Positions 1-7,206 of a stretch of DNA of 34,587 nt are shown in pieces. The first letter of the stretch is position 1. Each line of letters starts with the position of its first letter. The notes under the pieces were generated by a model. The model saw only the letters and a program-made list of their open reading frames with translations, was not told where the DNA came from and did no database searches. This DNA comes from Planctomycetota bacterium (lineage in GTDB: Bacteria > Planctomycetota > Phycisphaerae > UBA1845): the NCBI GenBank assembly GCA_030616775.1, contig JAUWWQ010000048.1, positions 1 through 34,587 of the forward strand. The letters are read 5' to 3'. The position numbers were made by a program, and so were the translations under genes.

Positions 1-247
1 GCATAAGATTGCAAAGTCCATATCCATCAAGGGTCCGGGCTGTAAATCCGGCAGGCGTGCGGTCAAGGCGGTCGAACTTACCTCGGGAGGTCTGTCGTGT
101 GTCACGGACTGGTGACTGGGTGAATCGTGAGGTTCGCCGATCGCACGGCAGAAGTCAGCAGAGGGCCTACTAATCTATTATTGTGACCAGGTCTCGTCCT
201 GGAGCAAGACGAAGGGTGTCGTACACAACCATGGTCAGGCGTGGCCT
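1..247. other. Left-edge region without a supportable gene
   Basis: Short open frames reach in from the left edge, for example a plus-strand frame from base 2 that stops near base 114, so the 3' end of a truncated gene is possible. None has a recognisable family signature. I looked for a tRNA or other structured RNA and found no convincing cloverleaf. The last ~80 bases are probably the leader of the downstream formyltransferase gene. Confidence 0.4.
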
Positions 248-1066
248 ATGAGACTCGGGATTCTGACGAGTACTGAGACGCGGCACTGCTATTTCGCTAA
301 TCGACTGCGAGCTGAGCTACCGGTGGTCGCGATCGCGTATGAACAGACTGGATACACACCGGTCGCGATAAGCACGGCTGATCTAACGCCGGAAGAAGTG
401 CGGATCGTTGCGCACCATTTCGAGGAGCGTACCCGACAGGAGGAGATCTTCTTCGGGGCACACAGCGATTTCGTGGTCGGCAGTGATTCCTGCGCGGTTC
501 GCCGCCTTGAGCCGGGTGAGCTGAACGCCGAGTCCACGCTGCCGTTTCTCGAATCTGTAAGTGTGGACACCGTGGCAGTCTTCGGCACCAATCTGATCAA
601 ACCTCCGCTGCTTGGCCGCTGGCCGGGGCGTATGATCAATATGCACCTGGGCCTGGCCCCGTATTACCGCGGAACGGCCACCAATTTCTATCCGCTTCTT
701 AACGAGGAGCCGGAATACGTCGGAGCGACCATCCACTTGCTCGATAGTGGGATCGACAGCGGGCCGATTCTGGGGCACGCCCGGCCGAGAATCGTGGCCG
801 ACGATATGCCCCACACCATCGGCTGCAAGGCCATCATCGCGGGCACCGAAAAGATGATCGCCGTAATTCGCGACCTGGACCGCGGACCCCTTACGCCCGT
901 CCCCCAATGGGAAGTGCCAGACGCGCGGCTCTACCTGCGCAAAGACTACCACCCCCGCCAGGTCGTCGAGCTATACCGAAAGCTCGAAGCCGGCATGATT
1001 CCGCGCTACGTCGAGCGTGCCGCCAAGGCCCCGCACCAGTTACGGTTAGTGCCAAAGACGATGTGA
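248..1066 (+). CDS. Formyltransferase-fold enzyme (methionyl-tRNA formyltransferase-like)
   Basis: This is a 272-residue protein with the N10-formyltetrahydrofolate-dependent formyltransferase fold. Its diagnostic block is near residues 128-178: INMHLGLAPYYRG, a variant of the family's N-x-H-xSLLP-x-YRG active-site motif, followed by GATIHLLDSGIDSGPIL, the usual ExxTG/DxGPIL region. The catalytic Asn-His is therefore kept as N-M-H. It lacks the C-terminal tRNA-binding domain of standard Fmt (about 310 residues). It is more likely a sugar-nucleotide, amino-acid or secondary-metabolite formyltransferase than housekeeping Fmt, but the substrate cannot be told from sequence. The gene stands alone, with the next genes on the opposite strand. 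The ATG at 248 is the first start that keeps the N-terminal Rossmann strand (MRLGILTS). No strong ribosome binding site is visible. Confidence 0.82.
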   Translation: MRLGILTSTETRHCYFANRLRAELPVVAIAYEQTGYTPVAISTADLTPEEVRIVAHHFEERTRQEEIFFGAHSDFVVGSDSCAVRRLEPGELNAESTLPFLESVSVDTVAVFGTNLIKPPLLGRWPGRMINMHLGLAPYYRGTATNFYPLLNEEPEYVGATIHLLDSGIDSGPILGHARPRIVADDMPHTIGCKAIIAGTEKMIAVIRDLDRGPLTPVPQWEVPDARLYLRKDYHPRQVVELYRKLEAGMIPRYVERAAKAPHQLRLVPKTM

Positions 1067-1156
1067 TAGTGTAGCGCTGTGTATGTGTGCCCGATCGTAT
1101 CGCTCCTGCGATCTGTCGCCCCCCCGGGGCTGGGGCCTTTGTGTGGCGCCCCTATC

Positions 1157-1202
1157 CCACGGGCTCGCGCCCGTGGCTACATGCCTTCGCCCCTATCGGG
1201 GC
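1157..1202. repeat. Intergenic palindromic elements
   Basis: There is a perfect 8-bp hairpin, CCACGGGC-TCGC-GCCCGTGG (1157-1176), followed by a 5-bp hairpin GCCCC-TATC-GGGGC (1189-1202). On the minus strand the first is preceded by AG and followed by a G, giving the AGCC-palindrome-GG layout of the other palindromic elements in this window. They lie where the DUF3800 remnant breaks off (1206), so they mark a recombination or insertion boundary. Confidence 0.6.
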
Positions 1203-1205
1203 TAG

Positions 1206-1343
1206 CCGGCTTCGATGTCATTGCCTTGTCGCTTCCTCGACGATCTTGATCTCGTCGTCGGTCAGGCCGTAGAACTCGTAGACGAGCTGATCGATCTGCC
1301 GATCCGTCGCGTCGATCTGCCGCCCAATGGCCGTCTTGTCCGT
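1206..1343 (-). pseudogene. Copy A: detached restriction-enzyme 3' tail plus DUF3800 start
   Basis: Read on the minus strand, this encodes the last ~40 residues of an Eco57I-like restriction enzyme (TDKTAIGRQIDATDRQ, then IDQLVYEFYGLTDDEIKIVE). It ends in a TGA that overlaps an ATG, then five codons (MTSKP) identical to the start of the intact DUF3800 gene, and then loses homology. No rest of the restriction gene lies upstream. By my alignment it matches copy B (2561-2698) at 134 of 138 bases and is clearly more diverged from the live gene's tail (about 3287-3411). It is a remnant of a second restriction enzyme-DUF3800 unit, not a gene. Confidence 0.85.
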
Positions 1344-1427
1344 GAGCGTCTCCCGGGGGCTCCTGCATGATGTGCGCGCCTCGCCTGCCACACGTCCTTT
1401 CGTCCGTGACCGGGCTCCCAGGCGATA

Positions 1428-1631
1428 CTATTTCGATGAGATCTGGGGTTTGGGAGGCTCGACGGCCGTGCCCCCCTTCGGCGGTTGGAGGTCCTGCGCG
1501 TTTAGCGGTGTCGGATTCTGGGCTGTATATCCCCTTTGTTCCCCGGACTCCACGTTACTCTCGCGCCCAGGAGCCGTGTGACCGGCTTCTTGGCCGGGCG
1601 AGGGAGGAACGGAATCAGACCTCTCAGTCAT
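1428..1631 (-). CDS. Possible small hypothetical protein, 67 aa
   Basis: I do not recognise this frame. It starts at an ATG preceded by a good GAGGTGG ribosome binding site and encodes a hydrophilic, Pro/Gly/Ser/Glu-rich peptide (MTERSDSVPPSPGQEAG...) with no membrane segment and no Cys. The composition resembles a disordered N-terminal extension, so it may be a truncated gene whose remainder was lost when copy A was joined to it. It lies between the DUF3800 gene and copy A in the same orientation, so it could be read as the last part of that transcript. An artefact of G+C-rich sequence cannot be excluded. Confidence 0.3.
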   Translation of the reverse strand: MTERSDSVPPSPGQEAGHTAPGRESNVESGEQRGYTAQNPTPLNAQDLQPPKGGTAVEPPKPQISSK

Positions 1632-1732
1632 GGGCCACCTCAATTGAGCCGTTTTTGCCTTGCTCCCGTCCGGATCATGGCGTATACTATGGGTGCCCGA
1701 CAGCAGGTGAACGTTGGCTCCATGCCATGTGT

Positions 1733-1752
1733 TCCGGTGCTCCAGCACCGGA
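1733..1752. terminator. Perfect hairpin just past the DUF3800 stop
   Basis: TCCGGTGC-TCCA-GCACCGGA is an exact palindrome with an 8-bp stem and a 4-base loop. It begins two bases after the DUF3800 stop codon on the minus strand. No U-tract follows in that direction, so it may be a Rho-assisted or RNA-stabilising hairpin rather than a classic intrinsic terminator. Confidence 0.5.
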
Positions 1753-1754
1753 GC

Positions 1755-2576
1755 CTAGCCTGCTGGGGGCTTTATTTTTTCCAGCGTCAACGGGTTCGAG
1801 TCGCTGTACCACTCCCCATACTCTTTGCTCGTGGTGTCATCCAGATCCATGATTAAACGATAGGCGGGACGAAGGACGTTGAAGAAGCGGTCCTCGCCGC
1901 GCTCATACATGCGCTGCAACGCCCAAAGATAATAGTCGGCGACCTGGAGGCCGCCGTAGCAGGCCGGCTGGCCCGACCGAATCTCGGTCGGCTTGTCGGA
2001 GGCGATACCGTACTTGACCTCAAAGTTCACCTTAGCCTTTCTAATCGCCAGCGCCATGGCCTCACGTCGAACCCACTTGGCGTGCTTGGCAAAGACGATC
2101 ACGTTTCGGTCCGCTTTGTGGAGAATGTTCCGAAACAGCCGCGTCACGAGGTTTTCGTACAGGCTACGGAGAGGCAGCTTACGTCCAGATGACTGACGCA
2201 GCGCATCTGCCTCGAGCACGAGTTGAGCTTTGTGTCGGATCCCGACGAACACTTTCGCCTTGCATGACCTCATCCGCGCGATGACATCTCGCCGGACTTC
2301 GGGCGCATCCTTGCACGCATGAAAGCACAGTGCTGTCTTGGCTGCCTCGGGCTGCATCGAGGGCACACCCTTGAAATACGGATCGGCGAGCAGCTCCGCC
2401 CGAAGTTCTCCCAGTACCGCGTGGGCGAGGTCGGGATTTGGAAGTTGGACGACCCCAACCATAAAGACTGTGGATACACCTTGTTGTCCGACGATGACGC
2501 GTCCATGCTTGTCAAACAAGGTGAGGTCTCCGGCTTCATCCACGAAATAGTAATTGATCTCCGGCTTCGATGTCAT
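1755..2576 (-). CDS. DUF3800 domain protein
   Basis: A 273-residue protein with the DUF3800 signature. An acidic first strand YYFVDEAGDLTLF lies near residues 9-21, and a C-terminal block GGLQVADYYLWALQRMYERG corresponds to the family's conserved QxAD helix. The spaced acidic residues suggest a metal-dependent, RNase H-like hydrolase; the family is functionally uncharacterised but often sits in defence islands. The ATG overlaps the TGA of the upstream restriction-enzyme tail fragment (ATGA), so the gene was originally translationally coupled to a restriction enzyme. That enzyme is now reduced to copy B. Only this DUF3800 copy is intact; five codons of a second one survive at 1206. Confidence 0.82.
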   Translation of the reverse strand: MTSKPEINYYFVDEAGDLTLFDKHGRVIVGQQGVSTVFMVGVVQLPNPDLAHAVLGELRAELLADPYFKGVPSMQPEAAKTALCFHACKDAPEVRRDVIARMRSCKAKVFVGIRHKAQLVLEADALRQSSGRKLPLRSLYENLVTRLFRNILHKADRNVIVFAKHAKWVRREAMALAIRKAKVNFEVKYGIASDKPTEIRSGQPACYGGLQVADYYLWALQRMYERGEDRFFNVLRPAYRLIMDLDDTTSKEYGEWYSDSNPLTLEKIKPPAG

Positions 2577-2705
2577 TGCCTTGTCGCTTCTTCGACGATC
2601 TTGATCTCGTCGTCAGTCAGGCCGTAGAGTTCGTAGACGAGCTGATCGATCTGCCGATCCGTCGCGTCGATCTGCCGCCCAATGGCCGTCTTGTCCGTCG
2701 GAGTC
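2561..2705 (-). pseudogene. Copy B: detached restriction-enzyme 3' tail before DUF3800
   Basis: The minus strand encodes QTPTDKTAIGRQ, IDATDRQIDQLVYELYGLTD, then DEIKIVEEATRQ and a stop. This is the same C-terminal tail as the intact enzyme ending at 3279, but with no catalytic part. Homology to the live enzyme begins at the TPTDKT linker and runs to the stop. Upstream of it comes the DUF2283 gene, whose stop overlaps an ATG opening an 8-codon frame. The tail fragment therefore separates two accessory modules and probably marks where one module replaced, or was inserted beside, a former restriction gene. Confidence 0.87.
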
Positions 2706-2755
2706 TGGACCCTCGTGTCTTTGGTCCTCGCCTTACGGAGGTCGCTTCCGTTCGA

Positions 2756-2986
2756 TCATGAGCGACGACTTGCGTGCAGGATCGTCAGTCCGACGATCTC
2801 ATCACCCTCGTAACGGACTATTATGTCGTCGTCCGTGAGTTCGCTGTCGTCGGCGTGGGCAGGTCGCTTGAAGTTGATGTACAGGACGTCCGCCTCCGCG
2901 TCGTAGGAGGACCACAAACATTGGTGCGGAGAGGCCAGCACGGCCGTGACGATTGGAAGAAACTGAGCTAACTCTTGCGGGGCCAT
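2756..2986 (-). CDS. DUF2283 family protein, probable antitoxin
   Basis: A 76-residue protein with the DUF2283 core: YDAEADVLYINFKRPAHADD, then a SELTDDDIIVRYEGDEIVGL strand pair and ILHASRR. The family is a small beta-rich fold found next to small toxin-like nucleases. Here it overlaps the 3' end of the upstream PBECR-like gene by 19 bases, which is typical of a co-translated toxin-antitoxin pair with the toxin first. The antitoxin role is inferred from family and position. It lies downstream of the restriction enzyme on the same strand. Confidence 0.78.
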   Translation of the reverse strand: MAPQELAQFLPIVTAVLASPHQCLWSSYDAEADVLYINFKRPAHADDSELTDDDIIVRYEGDEIVGLTILHASRRS

Positions 2987-3282
2987 ACCTGTTCCCTTCG
3001 CTCCAGACTTGCCAAACGCGTGGTAACGAACGCGGTAATGACAAAGCCGTCGTCTTGTGACACCTCACGATATACTACCACAAGCACCCGCCGCTGGTCC
3101 AGCGGGCGCACGGCCAATAACTCCGCGGCACTCCCCGCCAGGACCCCTTCAGGGGCGGCAATGGCCTCGAGGACATCGTCGCGAAGGCCGGCCAACTCGC
3201 AGTGCTCCTCAACAATGTGCGCCCAGCGTTCGTCGGTCAAACGAATCGGGACTCCGCGGCAAGATTGTACGGTCCTGGTCAT
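2968..3282 (-). CDS. PBECR/RelE-like putative nuclease toxin
   Basis: A 104-residue protein: an N-terminal beta strand, then RLTDERWAHIVEEHCEL, VLEAIAAPEGVLAGSAAELL, and LVVVYREVSQDDGFVITAFV. This layout (ERW-x-HI-x3-H, P-x-x-V-x-x-G, VVYRE...DGFVITAF) fits the PBECR/RelE-like small nuclease families that pair with DUF2283. The two His of HIVEEH and the Arg/Glu of VYRE are candidate catalytic residues. The ATG overlaps the TGA of the restriction enzyme (ATGA), so it is coupled to that gene. Toxicity is not shown; the alternative is an uncharacterised regulator of the enzyme. Confidence 0.68.
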   Translation of the reverse strand: MTRTVQSCRGVPIRLTDERWAHIVEEHCELAGLRDDVLEAIAAPEGVLAGSAAELLAVRPLDQRRVLVVVYREVSQDDGFVITAFVTTRLASLERREQVWPRKS

Positions 3283-6200
3283 CGTTGCGTTGCCTCCTCC
3301 ACGATGCGGATTTCGTCGTCGGTCAGGGCGTAGAGCTCGTATACAAGCTGGTCGATCTGCCGATCTGTGACCTCGATCTGCCGCCCAATGGCCGTCTTGT
3401 CCGTCGGCGTCCGGGCTGCATCAAGCTCCTTGTGAAGCGACAACATGCGCTCCACAAGCTCAACCATCCGATCGTGCCGGGACTTGTCCCCGCGGTCATT
3501 AAAGTTCACTCGACGAATGGGAAGCTGCTCGACATACTGAGTAAAGTAGCGGAAGTAGTCGCCTCGTAGCGTCGTGCTGACCCTCTTCAGGAAAAAATCG
3601 AGCGTCTTACTGTTAAGCAAACCAAGAATGTACTTCGGAGATTCGCCGGTGCTCGCTTTGAGCGTGATCCCGTAGCCACTGGTAAACGCATATACACCCG
3701 ACCCATCAAGGGCAAAGGATGCTCGATTAGCTATGTCTGGGACGAGAATCTTGCTTGACTCCATTATGTCAATGTTCTTCGGGTAGACGTATCCGTACCA
3801 GTTCGGACCCCGCATTCGCCCACGTTCGCGCGACTCCAAGAAACTCCTGTTTTGGCGTAGATAAGCGTATGTGTGTGGAAATTGCGCTTGGTACTCCTCT
3901 TCGGGAGTCAACCGGACCCGCTGCCCGGAGACTTCATAAGGAATAATCACTACTAAACCTGACGGCATGATTCGGAACGGTTTAATCTCGCGCCCCTTCA
4001 AGAAGAGCTTGACTGCCAAGCGCTCAAGTTCGACCGTCCGTTCGAGGCATACCGATCGTGCGGTTACAATGTCGGTTGATTCCGACACTACTTCCAGTAC
4101 GTAAACATCGTTCGCGCTCGTGCGTATTCCCTGCGCGATGCGCTCCGCTACATCCTCCAACCTCGTCGCTATCGTGCGCATTCTGGCGAAGAGTTCCGAT
4201 CCCCGACCGACATTGAAGTTCCACTCGCTCGACGTGACTTGTGCGGACCGGATCGTACCCGTGTCTGCATGGAAATCCGTGCGCCATCTCGTCAAGTCCG
4301 TTACTCGGGCAACTTGGAAGTCATCCGTTGTTTTCTTGTCCAAGAACATAAGACATGTGTACGTTGTGGCGCCGACGAAGACCTGTTGGTCGGTGAAGTG
4401 AACCACGTGGTAGATGTGGCTTCCTTGTGCGATCGACTTCCGCAGGGGCTGGCCGTACTTCGCGTTGAAGAACTTGTGTGGGAGGATCAATCCGAGTCGC
4501 CCGGTCCCATTGAGCAGTTGTAACCCACGTTCGACGAACAATACGTAAATGTCGAAGTTCCCCTTACGGGCCGCTTTGTAGCGGTGTTTGTAGTACTCAA
4601 CCTCCTGTGAATACCACTCTCTTAGGGCTTGCACGCGGATATACGGTGGATTTCCGATAACGGCGTCGAAGCCGCCGGCTTTGACGGCCTCGGGGAACTC
4701 GGCCTCCCAGTCGAAGGCGTTTATCCGGTAACGCTCCTCCTCGTCGAGCAGTGAGAGCTGCTGGTTGTCGTAAAAGTCCGGGCCGATCAGGCTGTTGCCG
4801 CACTTGATGTTGCTGCCCAGGTCGGGCAGGGCCCGCTCGTGGAAGAGGCGGAGCTGGTTCTCCAGTGTTTGCTGGTTCTCGCCTTCGAGCACCTTGAGCA
4901 GCAGTGACAGCTTAGTGACCTCGACGGCCTGGGGGTCGATGTCCACGCCGTAGATGTTGTTGAGCAGAATCCGCTTGCGCTCGGCCACCGTGAGCCGCCA
5001 GGTGGCGCCACGCAGATATGGTGCGCCCTGATCAGATCCGCGACCGTGAGGGAGCGGTTTGCCAATAGCGCCACCGGACTGCGGAACCGCTCCATCACTG
5101 TCGCGGTACTGACTGGAACTGCCCACCTGGTAGATCGGGGGGTTCTTCTTGCGGGCCCACTTCTCGGAGTCGTTCTCGGTATACCACTTGAGGTGCCAAT
5201 CGAGCAGGTATTGATAGGCCCCGAGCAGAAACGACCCGCTGCCACAGGCCGGGTCCAGAATGCGTAGGGTTTTGTCCGCTCCCTTACGGTCGCGGCTCTG
5301 ATCTTGGGCACGGGTCGGATGACGGGCGCCGGTGCCTTTGCGCTGTTCGAGCATGGGGCCGACATCGGCTGGGGTCTTGCTCTCCAGCAGCTTGCCCACG
5401 GTGTGTTTGACGATGTAGTCCACGATGTAGGACGGCGTGTAGTAGACGCCGCCCGCTTTCTTGACCTCGGGTTTTTCTTCGATGACTGCCCGGTGCCCTT
5501 CGGTCAATCGGATGACCTTGCCGAGAAACTGCTCGTAGACATGCCCGAGAATCTCAGCCGGCAGAACGGAGAATTCGTAGGGGCACTCCGGGTAATACAG
5601 CCGTTTGATGATGTCCTTCAGGACTCTGTCGTCGATCACAAGGTCAGGGGTCAGCTCGTCGGGCTCTTCCGCCCGCCCCTTTTCAGGCTGAAAGTGGAAC
5701 AACCCGGAGTTGTAACGCTCGTCGGCCCGGTAAAACAGCTCCACAAGGCGGCGGTAGATGTTGGGGCCGTTGGGCAGGACCCGTAGCTGCTCGTAGGTCT
5801 CGACACCCCGATCCTCGCACATCCGCAGAAAGATGATCCGGTCGATCGTCCTGGTGACTGCAAAGTTCAGATCGCGCACGGACAGACCGCGATTGCGAAG
5901 GGCGATGTTGCGGGCCAGCAGCTCCCGCCACTCTTCGATCTCCTTCAAGAATTCGGCGTCGACCTCGGCCGTGCCGCGCTTGCGGCGGGTGGACTCGGCA
6001 TACTTGTCGAACGAGCCTTTGAGGATGGACTCTTTCTCGAAGATCGCGGCGATCTGGCCCCACCGCTCCGGGTACTGGTCATACGTCACGTACATGACCC
6101 GGGCTGTTGACGGTCTGTCGGTCAGCTTCGGTTTGATCCGGCAATCGTAGACCGCCAGCTCCTCGAAATCGGTCACTATCGACAAGGGCAGCTTGTTGCT

Positions 6201-6566
6201 CCAGGCGTAGCGGCGGAGCTGGTAGGCTGGGCCGGGTTCGTCCTTGACCCCTACCACCGGTTTCTTAGCCTCGACGAAGAACTTGCGCACCCCGCCGATT
6301 CGGAAGCAGTAGTCCGGGGCCTTGGTGGATCCACCGACCTTGATGGCGTCCTCGTGAATGACGTCCTTGTAGGCCTCTGCGTGGCCAGCCTTGTTGGCCA
6401 CATCCCAACCCAGGGCGGTGAAGAAGGGATCGATGAACTCACGGCGCACCTGGGTTTCCTTGTAGGCCTGTTGTTTATAGGCGTCCGCGTGCTCGTGGAA
6501 CCGCTCGACGAGCTTCAGAACAGCAGGCGGACAGGGCGCTCGTTCATTTGTTGCAGATGCGGACAT
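3279..6566 (-). CDS. Single-chain Eco57I-like restriction enzyme and adenine methylase (Type IIG)
   Basis: About 1095 residues combine nuclease, methyltransferase and target recognition. The N-terminus carries a PD-(D/E)XK-like region (DVIHEDAIKVGGSTKAPDYC, then VRKFFVEAKKP near residues 85-105). The methylase has motif I DPACGSGSFLLGAYQYLL near 440 and motif IV GNPPYIRV near 638, typical of N6-adenine enzymes. The C-terminal third resembles TaqI-like specificity domains and ends in the conserved tail ALTDDEIRIVEE. I chose the ATG at 6566, not the upstream GTG at 6596, because a -35/-10 pair lies just before it. Two stretches around residues 410-435 and 480-515 look inserted in frame and contain palindromic elements (PLPHGRGSD). 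The stop overlaps the toxin start. Confidence 0.88.
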   Translation of the reverse strand: MSASATNERAPCPPAVLKLVERFHEHADAYKQQAYKETQVRREFIDPFFTALGWDVANKAGHAEAYKDVIHEDAIKVGGSTKAPDYCFRIGGVRKFFVEAKKPVVGVKDEPGPAYQLRRYAWSNKLPLSIVTDFEELAVYDCRIKPKLTDRPSTARVMYVTYDQYPERWGQIAAIFEKESILKGSFDKYAESTRRKRGTAEVDAEFLKEIEEWRELLARNIALRNRGLSVRDLNFAVTRTIDRIIFLRMCEDRGVETYEQLRVLPNGPNIYRRLVELFYRADERYNSGLFHFQPEKGRAEEPDELTPDLVIDDRVLKDIIKRLYYPECPYEFSVLPAEILGHVYEQFLGKVIRLTEGHRAVIEEKPEVKKAGGVYYTPSYIVDYIVKHTVGKLLESKTPADVGPMLEQRKGTGARHPTRAQDQSRDRKGADKTLRILDPACGSGSFLLGAYQYLLDWHLKWYTENDSEKWARKKNPPIYQVGSSSQYRDSDGAVPQSGGAIGKPLPHGRGSDQGAPYLRGATWRLTVAERKRILLNNIYGVDIDPQAVEVTKLSLLLKVLEGENQQTLENQLRLFHERALPDLGSNIKCGNSLIGPDFYDNQQLSLLDEEERYRINAFDWEAEFPEAVKAGGFDAVIGNPPYIRVQALREWYSQEVEYYKHRYKAARKGNFDIYVLFVERGLQLLNGTGRLGLILPHKFFNAKYGQPLRKSIAQGSHIYHVVHFTDQQVFVGATTYTCLMFLDKKTTDDFQVARVTDLTRWRTDFHADTGTIRSAQVTSSEWNFNVGRGSELFARMRTIATRLEDVAERIAQGIRTSANDVYVLEVVSESTDIVTARSVCLERTVELERLAVKLFLKGREIKPFRIMPSGLVVIIPYEVSGQRVRLTPEEEYQAQFPHTYAYLRQNRSFLESRERGRMRGPNWYGYVYPKNIDIMESSKILVPDIANRASFALDGSGVYAFTSGYGITLKASTGESPKYILGLLNSKTLDFFLKRVSTTLRGDYFRYFTQYVEQLPIRRVNFNDRGDKSRHDRMVELVERMLSLHKELDAARTPTDKTAIGRQIEVTDRQIDQLVYELYALTDDEIRIVEEATQR
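5030..5112. repeat. In-frame inverted palindromic element in the restriction gene
   Basis: Two inverted copies of the core CGCTCCCTCACGGTCGCGG lie head to head: about 5038-5059 (reverse) and 5088-5107 (forward, two to three mismatches). They form a stem of about 20 bp around a 25-base loop. The reading frame of the restriction gene continues through them. The reverse copy encodes KPLPHGRGSD, a peptide I recall as recurrent in unrelated planctomycete proteins. It lies between KKNPPIYQ and WRLTVAERKRILLNNIYGVD, which related enzymes have close together. Confidence 0.7.
5274..5302. repeat. Second in-frame copy of the same palindromic element
   Basis: CGCTCCCTTACGGTCGCGG followed by CTCTGATC matches the reverse copy at about 5038-5059 but in the opposite orientation. 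In the restriction gene it encodes QDQSRDRKGAD just before motif I (LRILDPACGSG), inside a ~25-residue Arg/Gln-rich stretch that looks inserted. Confidence 0.68.
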
Positions 6567-6573
6567 GTACGTA

Positions 6574-6603
6574 AAGATACGGTAGGAGGACGCCACTCGT
6601 CAA
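6574..6603 (-). promoter_or_regulatory. Promoter of the restriction gene, leaderless type
   Basis: On the minus strand, TTGACG (6603-6598), an 18-base spacer and TATCTT (6579-6574) are followed after 7 bases by the ATG at 6566. Transcription would start at or next to the A of the ATG, so the mRNA probably has no leader. No ribosome binding site is present. Confidence 0.55.
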
Positions 6604-6742
6604 CATGTAACAGGGTGTGTTCGTGACCCTGCCGGATGCGTGCGGGCCGATAAAGAGATTTTTCTTGACCGCGCTTAGAGGGATGGGTATACGTGCATCC
6701 AGTCCGAGGTTGCTCGGGCGGCTTTGACAAGTGAATAGCTCG

Positions 6743-6992
6743 CGGTTGCCGGTGTCCGCTTGGGCGGACGTAAAAGGGAAGGTGGTGCAAATCCACCGTG
6801 GACCCGCCGCTGTAATCGGGGACGAACGCCACTTTATGGCCATTCGCAGATTGGCTGCGTTGGGCATGACCGCGCGGGCTAAAGCCCGCAGCCCGGTTGG
6901 GTTTTGAGTCGTGCCGCACAACGCAGCGGACTGTGGAGAAGGCGTGGTTAGTAGGATGATCCGTAAGCCAGAAAACCTGCCGGTGATCGTCG
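6743..6992 (+). ncRNA. Cobalamin riboswitch (AdoCbl-type, class I-like)
   Basis: All the conserved blocks are present in order: AAAAGGGAA (6772-6780), GGTGCAAATCC (6784-6794), GACCCGCCGCTGTAA (6801-6815), GCCACT (6828-6833), GGAGAAGGCG (6935-6944), GGATGATCC (6954-6962) and the B12 box AGCCAGAAAACCTGCC (6966-6981). The variable arm between GCCACT and GGAGAAGGCG is unusually long, about 100 bases. It has a 9-bp stem, GCTGCGTTG (6854-6862) with CAACGCAGC (6919-6927), extended by GGCATGAC with GTCGTGCC, and capped by a palindromic element. An intrinsic terminator follows at 7108 and a three-gene operon at 7207. Cobalamin binding is expected to favour termination. Confidence 0.93.
6871..6897. repeat. 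Palindromic element inside the riboswitch arm
   Basis: CGCGCGGGCTAAAGCCCGCAGCCCGG has a 7-bp GCGGGCT/AGCCCGC stem (6874-6889) and the asymmetric flanks of the elements at 14325, 20172 and 29099. It caps the long variable arm of the cobalamin riboswitch, so it was tolerated without disturbing the conserved core. Confidence 0.75.
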
Positions 6993-7107
6993 CTTGTTGA
7001 TGTGGTGCCTTCGGTGATGGGGTGCCTCGATCAGCGGCTGTCGTCGGCGTGCAGGACCGCACATGTGGCGGTGCTGACAAAGTGTTGCCCGACTGCTATG
7101 ACGCCTG

Positions 7108-7147
7108 ATCCCGGTTCTCCCCAGCATCGGAGCACCGGGATTTTTTT
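7108..7147 (+). terminator. Riboswitch-controlled intrinsic terminator
   Basis: ATCCCGGT (7108-7115) pairs perfectly with ACCGGGAT (7134-7141), with an inner CTCC/GGAG stem, and runs into TTTTTTT (7141-7147). It lies between the B12 aptamer and the first start codon at 7207. This is the expected layout of a transcription-terminating expression platform. The 115 bases between aptamer and terminator probably hold the anti-terminator. Confidence 0.88.
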
Positions 7148-7206
7148 GTGTCTACCGGTCGCGAGGTGACGTGGTTTTGCCCCGGCCGGTAAAAGGAGCG
7201 TCTCAC

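Noticed and set aside
1-120. tRNA-like or RNase P-like pieces near the left edge
   Set aside because: Short resemblances to conserved RNA words are not supported by paired arms.
1690-1783. Plus-strand intrinsic terminator ending in TTTATTTTTT
   Set aside because: The T-rich stretch is the coding sequence for the DUF3800 C-terminus on the minus strand, and no plus-strand gene ends there.
7171-7206. GTG at 7171 as the start of the DUF4465 gene
   Set aside because: It lies before the GGAG site and would add residues ahead of a normal signal peptide. The ATG at 7207 has correct spacing.
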